Shown here piece after piece: positions 57,231-64,000 of a stretch of DNA of 64,000 nucleotides (the stretch's first letter is position 1; the number at the start of each line of letters is the position of its first letter). The stretch is from Sphingobacterium sp. UBA7855 (GTDB taxonomy: Bacteria > Bacteroidota > Bacteroidia > Sphingobacteriales > Sphingobacteriaceae). The stretch spans positions 229,589 to 293,588 of the forward strand of contig DLST01000015.1 of NCBI GenBank assembly GCA_002500745.1, in the 5' to 3' direction. The translations under genes were made by a program, and so were the position numbers. The notes below the pieces were generated by a model. It ran no database searches, was not told the origin of the DNA, and was given only the letters and a program-made list of their open reading frames with translations.

Positions 57231-59288
57231 TTAATCATTATAAGTCCAACCAGGATTTTGTGTTAAATTCTTGTTGCGTTTAAGTTCTGTATGGCTGATT
57301 GGCCAAAACCACATTTTGTCTGCGAAGGTCGTTTTCAGTGTCCAAATCGCAACCGGTTGGTAAAAGAGATCACGTTCTTTTTCATTCATCAAGACATTAC
57401 AGCCATAAACCGGTAAGGCTTCTTCCACTGGAGCATCCATCCAGCGGCGTAAATCATAATAACGTTGTCCCTCGCCCATCAGTTCGATGAAACGTTCACG
57501 CTTGATGGTACGACGCAGTTCATTTTTACTGCTGTATACACTTTCAGCGTAATCGGGAACTCCACCGCGGATCCGTACAGGCTGAATACCTTTTTTCATT
57601 TCAGCGATATCACGACTTATCGTATAACTTCCCCCACGCCAGGATGAAATGGTAAAAGAACCGCTTAATTCATTCAGTGCTTCGGCATACATCAATAATA
57701 TGTCCGCGTAACGGATTGCAGGCTCTGCCTTGGGAACCACACGTGATCCAACACCACCTTCGTAAGTATCGCTCGGGTGAACAAACTTTTTAACCCCAAA
57801 ACCTGTACGCAACCAATATCCATTGGCGGAGTTAAAGCCATTGCCTTTGGGATCTGCACTATAATAAAACACTTGCTTGTTACGGTTTTCCTCTTTTGTC
57901 TCGTTCAGCAGCGTCCAAAAACTTCCGCTGTAAGCTACTGAAGCGTAAAACCTCGGTTCACGATTCGCATATTGCAGAGAAGCACCTGCACGCAGTGGTC
58001 GGTATTTTCTTGCATTATAATCGTCCTGAGTAACATATCCCGTACTTCTGTTTGAGCCATTACCTCGACCTATTTCCTTATCCTTACCCGGTACATCTGT
58101 ACCATCACTCATATAATACGCATCAACGAGTTTCTGTGTCAGTCCATGGGTATTCCATCCTGTCGCCGAGCGCGGCAATTGATGAATAACCATTTGGTCA
58201 ATCCCTTCGTTGGGCTGGTTGCTACCACGGGTAAATATCAGTTCAGGATTGCCTGAGGCAGACAACGTACCGTCGAAAACCTGTGCATATGATTTCATGG
58301 GGTCAATATTTGCCCACCCTTCGGGCCAGCTTTTAGCTGAAAAATTGGGATCTTCAGGAGGTTTGACGGTGGCATCGTCACCAGTCTCCTGAAAAGGTGC
58401 TGTATAAAGCTTATACACGCCGAGCTCGATTACGTCTCGTGCGGCAGCTGCAGCTTTCGCCCATTTCTCTTCCTTGAATTCTGCGGAAAGCAAGCGTTTG
58501 CCCTGTTTATCGACCAATAATGCTGCATAACCGGAGTTATTACCATTGGCCAATGGACTAGCGGCATAAAGTAACACTTTGGCACGAGCAGCTAAAGCCG
58601 CCCCAACAGTTGGCCGAGCAGAGCCGTCTTGTCCGCGCTTCATCCCTAAAGACTCCATTTCTTTAGCTGCCTGTAGCAATTCATCACTGATATAGGTTGC
58701 ACACTCCTCATAGGTGCTTCGCGGAATCGCCAGATCATCATAGCTATCGGTATAATCCAGTCCTTCATCCGGCAACAGCGGAATGGGGCCATATTTACGG
58801 AGCAGCAGCCAATAAAGGTAAGCCCGTGCAAATCGTGCTTGCCCACGATAATCCGAAATTTCAGTTGCCGACATCTCACTGTTCATGTATATGTTCTGAA
58901 TGAAGGTCGACGCATTACGAATGCCCCGGTAGGATTGCGTCCATGTGCCCTGCTTGTCACTCTCAGTATATTGGCCCATTTTGAACATATTGTAGGAGAG
59001 CTCATTTTTTGAGGGATCATAATCTCTATCTCGATCACCGTAATACATGTCGTCCGCAAAACAATGCGGCGTCATGCCTTTACTGGCAACATCAGCATTC
59101 TCGCCTTTAAACTCCTCAAATACATGCGCTAACCATTCTTCCGAATATACCTTACTTTTAAAGGTCTTCTCTATATTAAGTCGATCCTTAAAATATTGAT
59201 CCGATTTCAAATAATCCTTTTTGCAGGATGAGACAAAACTTGCTCCTAGCACAAGCAACATGGCCATGCATATTTTATTTCTTTGCAT
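57231..59288 (-). CDS. SusD/RagB family nutrient-binding lipoprotein
   Basis: This is a 685-residue outer-membrane lipoprotein: signal peptide with FVSSCKK (lipid Cys22), TPR-like helical N-terminal half (RYAFARAYLYWLLLRKYG-type segment near 155 and a second from RPTVGAALAARAKVLLY), and a C-terminal half with the typical ADILLMYAEALNEL and MGEGQRYYDLRRW. SusD proteins cap the SusC channel and bind the incoming oligosaccharide. It lies 11 bp after the susC-like gene. It is longer than the average SusD (about 500-600) because of loop inserts in the middle. Confidence 0.94.
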   Translation of the reverse strand: MQRNKICMAMLLVLGASFVSSCKKDYLKSDQYFKDRLNIEKTFKSKVYSEEWLAHVFEEFKGENADVASKGMTPHCFADDMYYGDRDRDYDPSKNELSYNMFKMGQYTESDKQGTWTQSYRGIRNASTFIQNIYMNSEMSATEISDYRGQARFARAYLYWLLLRKYGPIPLLPDEGLDYTDSYDDLAIPRSTYEECATYISDELLQAAKEMESLGMKRGQDGSARPTVGAALAARAKVLLYAASPLANGNNSGYAALLVDKQGKRLLSAEFKEEKWAKAAAAARDVIELGVYKLYTAPFQETGDDATVKPPEDPNFSAKSWPEGWANIDPMKSYAQVFDGTLSASGNPELIFTRGSNQPNEGIDQMVIHQLPRSATGWNTHGLTQKLVDAYYMSDGTDVPGKDKEIGRGNGSNRSTGYVTQDDYNARKYRPLRAGASLQYANREPRFYASVAYSGSFWTLLNETKEENRNKQVFYYSADPKGNGFNSANGYWLRTGFGVKKFVHPSDTYEGGVGSRVVPKAEPAIRYADILLMYAEALNELSGSFTISSWRGGSYTISRDIAEMKKGIQPVRIRGGVPDYAESVYSSKNELRRTIKRERFIELMGEGQRYYDLRRWMDAPVEEALPVYGCNVLMNEKERDLFYQPVAIWTLKTTFADKMWFWPISHTELKRNKNLTQNPGWTYND

Positions 59289-59299
59289 CTTTCTTGATT

Positions 59300-62200
59300 T
59301 TATAGGTTGACATTGATACCAAATGTAAACGATTTAGGTAATGGATAATCTTCGCCCCTCGGCGTCGCTAGCTCCGGATCCCAAAGTTTGAATTTTGACC
59401 AGGTCAGCAAATTTGAACCAACTAAAAACAAACGGATGCTATTGATTTTTATCCGGTTGGTCATTTGCTTGGGCAGGGTATACCCGATGTCCAAGGTTTT
59501 CAAACGAAGGTATTGCCCATTCTTCAACCAAAAGGTTGACTCTCTAAAGTTATTTGGATTAGGACCATAACTCAACCTCGGATAAGAAGCATTCGGGTTT
59601 TCTGTCGATGGATCTCCGGATATATCAGCCGAAACCCAACGGTTATCGCCCATTACCCCCTTCAACACTTGTCCCCATTCACCTTCACTAAACGCATAGA
59701 CTGTTTTCCCATAGGTAAAGAACGTCGATTTACCAGATCCCTGAAAGTGCACACTAATATCCAGGTTCTTCCAGCTTGCTGACGCCCCTACACCATAAAC
59801 TAGATTCGGACGTCTGGTCGCTCCAATAGCAACACGGTCACCGTCGTCGATGATGCCATCGCCGTTAACATCCCTATATTTAATATCGCCCGGCTGATAG
59901 TTGCCAAATGTTTGCTTCGGGCTATTACGGATATCGTCATAATCTTTGAATAGCCCCAAAGCAATGAGTCCTTTTGCCTGATCAACCCGATAGCCTTTTT
60001 GGTTTTGATAGCCATACACGTTATATTCCTCATCGATCTCCGTGATTTCATTCTTACTATAGGTAATATTACTTCTGGCAGTTAAATTGACTTCGCCCAC
60101 TTTCTGGTTATATAGTAGACGTCCATCAAAACCTCTTGATTTTACCGCTCCCACATTCGCGCTTGGTACAGATTCTAATCCGACTAGCGCAGGCAAATAA
60201 TTTCGAGCCATATATATGCCCGTACGCTCCTCATTGAAGAAATCTAAATTAGCAACTATCTTATCTTTAAAAAGCGCCAGATCAAATCCCAGGTTCTTTT
60301 TAGTCGCCATCTCCCAGGTCACATTAGAGGAAGATACCTGACTATATTTCATTCCGCCATAGTATCGGTCGAAACCATAGTCTGCCCACTGATACCCCCC
60401 TTCAGGAATCCATACCTGGTTTTCAAAACGTCCGATTTCACTGATTGTCGATAGATAAGGGAAGCGTGCGCCACCGGATAACTGATCGTTACCTACTCTT
60501 CCCCAGGAGTACCGGATCTTGAACATATTCATCCACGAAATATTATCTTTCACAAATGGCTCTTCGCCGATGTTCCAGGCTGCAGAAACCGCAGGAAAAA
60601 AACCATATTGTCGACCCGGAGCAAAATTTTCCGAACCATTATAGCCAAAATTAAAATCAGCGATGTAACGCGACTTCCAGTTATAAGTTACCCGGCCAGC
60701 TAAGGCCTGATTTCTTCTTGCAATTCCATTTTTAATATCATCACCAAGATTGACTGTGCGAATAAGTGCGTCACGGGTAAAACGGGCTACGGCGCCAACA
60801 GTATGATTCCCGATACTACGATCATAGTTAAACATCATATCATAAAATTCGCGTCGCTCGCCACTGGCACTGCTGGCCTGATATAACTCTTGCGGGTTTG
60901 AAATATGCGTAAAGATCAAATTTCCATTTTCATCACGGGCGCGTTCTGCCCGCCATTGCTCAGGCCATTTGCGTCGGGATATCGTATTATCGTTATTGGT
61001 ATCATATCCAATAATTCCCCTAAAACGTAACCCTCTAGTTATAAAGTCAAAATTTTGTTCAATAGAAATATTGGTCTGTATATTATTTTGCCAATTTTCA
61101 TTGTATCCTGTCTGTGTAGCAACTACCCAAGGATTGGTCTGATTTCCTGTTCCAATCGCAGGAACATAACCATTTGAATAGATTACCGGCGTGCGAATGG
61201 GAGAATATCCGAATAACACACCCCAAAAATCATCATCACCTAAACCTGGACTATTTCTTTTATTGAGAGAGCCGGCAATACCTATTTTTAACACGGTACT
61301 TTTGGTTACGTTAATATCTGTATTCAACCGATAATTATACCTTTTGTAATTTGCGTTGGTATTGTAATCATTCCGTAGCGTTTCGTCGGTCTTATACATA
61401 CCACCTTCATCGATATAACTTCCCGAAAGGAAATAACGTGCTGTGGCTCCACCGCCTGTCATATTCAGATTCGCCCGGTAAGTCATCGCGCCGTCTTTGA
61501 GCAATAAATCTTTCCAATTTACATTGGGATAGAGATCCGGGTCCAATCCCAAACGTAGTATTTCCAATTCCTCAGGTTGATAAATCGGGGCAAAATTTCG
61601 TGTAATACGTGCCTCGTTCAATAGATTAGCATAGGTAACGCCGTCTTCAAATTCAGGTGTAATGGTACGGCTATTATAGATATTCTCATCTTTAAAATTA
61701 ATACTGATCTTACCATCTTTACCGCGCTTTGTTGTAATTAAAACGACACCATTTGCCCCTCTGGAACCGTAGATTGCGGTCACAGCGGCATCTTTCAGGA
61801 TATTAATGGTTTCAATATCTTCGATATTGATGTCATTGATATTCCGCTCAATATTATCAACCAAAACAAGAGCAGAAGCCCCTCCACCAAAGGTTGAAAT
61901 ACCGCGGATCCAAAACTCGGTAATATTTTTTCCTGGCTGACCAGATTGCATCATACCTAAAACTCCGGGCGCATTTCCAATTAAAGCATTACTGATACTC
62001 GATGTTGGATTTCCTTTCATAGCGTTGACGTCAACACTACTGGTTGCGGCAGTCGATGTCAGTGTTCTTTGGGTACCTGTCCCGGTTACGACAACTTCAT
62101 CGAGCACACTGGTCTCCGATTCATTCAGTGTCACGTCGATAACGCGATTATCTTTTACCAGTATTTCCTGCTTTTTGTAACCAACAGATGAATAGACCAG

Positions 62201-62413
62201 CGTCTTGTATCGTTCTACTTTTATCCGATAACTCCCTTTATTATCTGTTGTTGTTCCTAACCCCGGCGCATCCTTCACAAAGATGCTGACACCAACAATT
62301 GGTGCCTTTTGGGCGTCCACAACGACACCCGTTACTTCCAAAACATCCTGTGCCAGCGCACTGAAAGTGGCACAGAGGAGTAACATACATGTAAGTACTA
62401 TTTTATTCATCAT
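59300..62413 (-). CDS. SusC/RagA family TonB-linked outer-membrane transporter
   Basis: This is a 1,037-residue outer-membrane transporter: signal peptide (1-21, ending FSALAQ), carboxypeptidase-regulatory-like domain (about 25-105), TonB box/plug (from LDEVVVTGTGTQR) with the SusC signature GSRGANGVVLITTKRG near 225, then a 22-strand barrel with an aromatic C-terminus (FTFGINVNL). With SusD it imports oligosaccharides or glycopeptides. It lies 11 bp after the IPT/NHL lipoprotein gene and 11 bp before susD. The substrate is unknown; no glycoside hydrolase is in the visible part of the operon. Confidence 0.95.
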   Translation of the reverse strand: MMNKIVLTCMLLLCATFSALAQDVLEVTGVVVDAQKAPIVGVSIFVKDAPGLGTTTDNKGSYRIKVERYKTLVYSSVGYKKQEILVKDNRVIDVTLNESETSVLDEVVVTGTGTQRTLTSTAATSSVDVNAMKGNPTSSISNALIGNAPGVLGMMQSGQPGKNITEFWIRGISTFGGGASALVLVDNIERNINDINIEDIETINILKDAAVTAIYGSRGANGVVLITTKRGKDGKISINFKDENIYNSRTITPEFEDGVTYANLLNEARITRNFAPIYQPEELEILRLGLDPDLYPNVNWKDLLLKDGAMTYRANLNMTGGGATARYFLSGSYIDEGGMYKTDETLRNDYNTNANYKRYNYRLNTDINVTKSTVLKIGIAGSLNKRNSPGLGDDDFWGVLFGYSPIRTPVIYSNGYVPAIGTGNQTNPWVVATQTGYNENWQNNIQTNISIEQNFDFITRGLRFRGIIGYDTNNDNTISRRKWPEQWRAERARDENGNLIFTHISNPQELYQASSASGERREFYDMMFNYDRSIGNHTVGAVARFTRDALIRTVNLGDDIKNGIARRNQALAGRVTYNWKSRYIADFNFGYNGSENFAPGRQYGFFPAVSAAWNIGEEPFVKDNISWMNMFKIRYSWGRVGNDQLSGGARFPYLSTISEIGRFENQVWIPEGGYQWADYGFDRYYGGMKYSQVSSSNVTWEMATKKNLGFDLALFKDKIVANLDFFNEERTGIYMARNYLPALVGLESVPSANVGAVKSRGFDGRLLYNQKVGEVNLTARSNITYSKNEITEIDEEYNVYGYQNQKGYRVDQAKGLIALGLFKDYDDIRNSPKQTFGNYQPGDIKYRDVNGDGIIDDGDRVAIGATRRPNLVYGVGASASWKNLDISVHFQGSGKSTFFTYGKTVYAFSEGEWGQVLKGVMGDNRWVSADISGDPSTENPNASYPRLSYGPNPNNFRESTFWLKNGQYLRLKTLDIGYTLPKQMTNRIKINSIRLFLVGSNLLTWSKFKLWDPELATPRGEDYPLPKSFTFGINVNL

Positions 62414-62424
62414 CTTATCACAGG

Positions 62425-63882
62425 TTAATCTTGGTTATTTTCATCCATATCCTCTAACGCGATTTTACGGATGCGTCGATTCTCGCGGTCGCCAATATAA
62501 AAAGCTCCTTCTTGCTCATTGTAAGCGATTCCCGATGGGCGGTCAAATCTCGCTTCCTCTCTCAAATCGCCATTGACATAACCATAAGGGTTGCCATTGA
62601 GGCTTGAGCTTCCCCGACCTGCAAATGTGGTTACAGCCCCTTCTGGTGTAAGCACACGAATCGCATGATTCATCTGGTCCGTAAAATAAAAGTCATACTG
62701 ATCAGGTTTTCCCGCTTCTACGTAGGTTTGATTTTTCACGAATACACCTTGGTATGGTTCATTGACACGAGCGGACGAACCCACACCATCTTTGTACCCC
62801 GATTCCCTAACTTTTCCGCAAACCAGATAAGGCTGGTTAAAACGTTTCTTTTCCCAATTGTAATCGGCACGCATCATATAACCCTGGTTGATCACCAAGA
62901 TATAAGCATAGTTTCCACTGGGATGAATGATAGCCCGGTACTCCCATTGTGGATCCTGAATAACATATAGAAACTCTGCCTTTGTTGTCTTATCTGTGAA
63001 ATATTGATTGAGGTCAAAGCGGTAAAATTCCCCTTTCGCGTAGCTATTAAAGTACATTTCACCATTGACGGGATGAATGGATGCACCATTGCATTGTTTG
63101 CTTCTTGTCAGGACTTCCTTATCGAGGAAATTCCTTGCTCGCGAAAACAACAAGGTAGATTCATCATTTTCCCCACCACGGTCCTGCGAAACAATCATAT
63201 AGTTGCCGTCTACAGAAAAGTCGACACTACGAGGACGATCAAAATCCGAACGTTTTTTAGTAATTGTGCTATCCTCGAAATTGATCAGGTATAGGCCATT
63301 ATTATTATCGAAGGTCATCCAAAGATGCTTGGGGTTTAGCGGATCAAACTTCATAAAAGAAGAAAGCCAAAAACCACTTGCCATCTTGGTCTGATCAGCA
63401 TCTTTAAACTTCCCGTCTTTCCAAGGCTCATCGCCACGTGAATTTCGATAACCTGCCAGCGTCGACACCACCAATTTACGCTGATAGTCAAAAGGCTCTT
63501 GTCCCTTACCGATAACGGGCTTTTCTTGAGCGCCCACGCGCACTTCGATATCCCCTTTAAACGCCTGTTTTGGTACCAGACAATAAAGATATTCACCCAG
63601 AGCATTGATCACCACAGCCTTTTTGCCCCCGATAAATACCTGTACATTTTTTGGATCGTTTCCAAAATTTTTTCCGTAGATCACCAGCCGTTGCCCCATA
63701 CCACCTGATTTAGGTGCAAAGTCCGAGACAACAACCGGTTGTGAAGGATCAAAGGGCATCCCTTCTGAAATACTGCCAACATTGTCGTTCTTACAGCTTC
63801 CAAAGCCCAAAATAAGCACTGTAATGGTCCAAATCAACCGATTTAGGAATCCATTATTAGCAGCTATCTGTTTAGTTCTCAT
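62425..63882 (-). CDS. IPT/TIG and NHL-repeat lipoprotein, first gene of the Sus-type operon
   Basis: This 485-residue exported lipoprotein has lipobox FGSCKN (Cys30). An IPT/TIG domain (about 48-130, VVVSDFAPKSGGMGQRLVIYGKNFG) is followed by a beta-propeller of NHL-type repeats (about 145-480; the last repeat FDRPSGIAYNEQEGAFYIGDRENRRIRKIAL is clear). Such proteins occur in Bacteroidota polysaccharide loci as probable surface glycan-binding proteins. No catalytic residues can be named. It is transcribed first, 11 bp before susC. The 5' end of the operon and any sensor gene lie beyond the window. Confidence 0.85.
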   Translation of the reverse strand: MRTKQIAANNGFLNRLIWTITVLILGFGSCKNDNVGSISEGMPFDPSQPVVVSDFAPKSGGMGQRLVIYGKNFGNDPKNVQVFIGGKKAVVINALGEYLYCLVPKQAFKGDIEVRVGAQEKPVIGKGQEPFDYQRKLVVSTLAGYRNSRGDEPWKDGKFKDADQTKMASGFWLSSFMKFDPLNPKHLWMTFDNNNGLYLINFEDSTITKKRSDFDRPRSVDFSVDGNYMIVSQDRGGENDESTLLFSRARNFLDKEVLTRSKQCNGASIHPVNGEMYFNSYAKGEFYRFDLNQYFTDKTTKAEFLYVIQDPQWEYRAIIHPSGNYAYILVINQGYMMRADYNWEKKRFNQPYLVCGKVRESGYKDGVGSSARVNEPYQGVFVKNQTYVEAGKPDQYDFYFTDQMNHAIRVLTPEGAVTTFAGRGSSSLNGNPYGYVNGDLREEARFDRPSGIAYNEQEGAFYIGDRENRRIRKIALEDMDENNQD

Positions 63883-64000
63883 AAGGTTGTTAATTGATTA
63901 GAGTTTATTTTTATAAACATGAGTATATCACCTTCCATGAATCCTAGACTCACCGATCTGATACATATTCTTTCGCTTTTCAGCAATACATAACAGCTAT
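63883..64000. other. Leader of the Sus-type operon, cut by the window edge
   Basis: No gene is supported. A short inverted repeat, GTTTAT (63903-63908) and ATAAAC (63913-63918), lies 20 bp before the ATG. No -7/-33 pair is visible, so the promoter is probably outside. Confidence 0.4.

Overview
The window is a 64 kb piece of a Bacteroidota chromosome, most likely from the family Sphingobacteriaceae and close to Sphingobacterium. The basis is the gene content (a SusC/SusD pair, two further TonB-linked barrels, a GLPGLI-family protein, DUF4374, a NagB-LmbE fusion), promoters of the Bacteroidota form TTG/TTTG-N19/20-TAnnTTTG seen repeatedly upstream of genes, and moderate-to-low G+C with A/T-rich spacers. 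It is ordinary chromosome with two accessory-type transport loci at its ends. I see no phage, insertion sequence, CRISPR array or rRNA.

Layout. 1-6.6 kb: a probable iron/siderophore uptake locus. A TonB receptor and a DUF4374 lipoprotein face away from a DUF3325-like / DUF3649-like / PepSY membrane operon, with a good promoter on each side. 6.7-11.8 kb: rarA, a tandem 103-bp repeat containing a hairpin, an exported TPR protein and a Prc-type protease. 11.9-14.5 kb: two paralogous tandem-domain universal stress proteins flanking a DoxX protein. 14.5-17.7 kb: LD-carboxypeptidase and metG. 17.8-21.5 kb: a GLPGLI protein paired with an outer-membrane barrel. 21.7-31.6 kb: Rrf2 regulator, PafA-like phosphatase, uvrA, typA, kbl and an ABC permease. 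31.7-38 kb: DUF2147 protein, small membrane protein, Zn/Cd P-type ATPase, pgi, and prfB with a programmed +1 frameshift. 38-41.2 kb: a hyaluronan-synthase-like glycosyltransferase followed by a nucleotide-sugar dehydrogenase. 41.3-47 kb: carbonic anhydrase, tRNA-Glu, GH20 hexosaminidase and the NagB-LmbE fusion. 47-55.3 kb: aminotransferase, TlpA-like thioredoxin, radA, M19 dipeptidase, serine hydrolase, xseA-xseB. 55.4-64 kb: a racemase-family protein and a polysaccharide-utilization-type operon (IPT/NHL lipoprotein, SusC, SusD, BT_3987/DUF4973-like lipoprotein).

How genes work together. The GH20 enzyme (releases GlcNAc) and NagB (turns GlcN-6-P into Fru-6-P) converge on one shared terminator and form a natural amino-sugar catabolic pair. 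LD-carboxypeptidase, M19 dipeptidase and the serine hydrolase point to cell-wall peptide turnover. The glycosyltransferase/dehydrogenase pair looks like a minimal synthase cassette for an acidic polysaccharide. The left and right ends both bring nutrients across the outer membrane.

Most noteworthy: the prfB frameshift; the tandem hairpin repeat directly before the TPR gene; apparent leaderless mRNAs for xseA and rarA; a metG start corrected by its promoter; a serine hydrolase that keeps what looks like a GH3 C-terminal domain without the GH3 catalytic domain; a racemase-family protein with one catalytic Cys replaced by Ser; twin palindromes before the second usp gene; and a set of long perfect hairpins lacking a U-tract at convergent gene ends. 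All calls come from reading the sequence; no database search was run.
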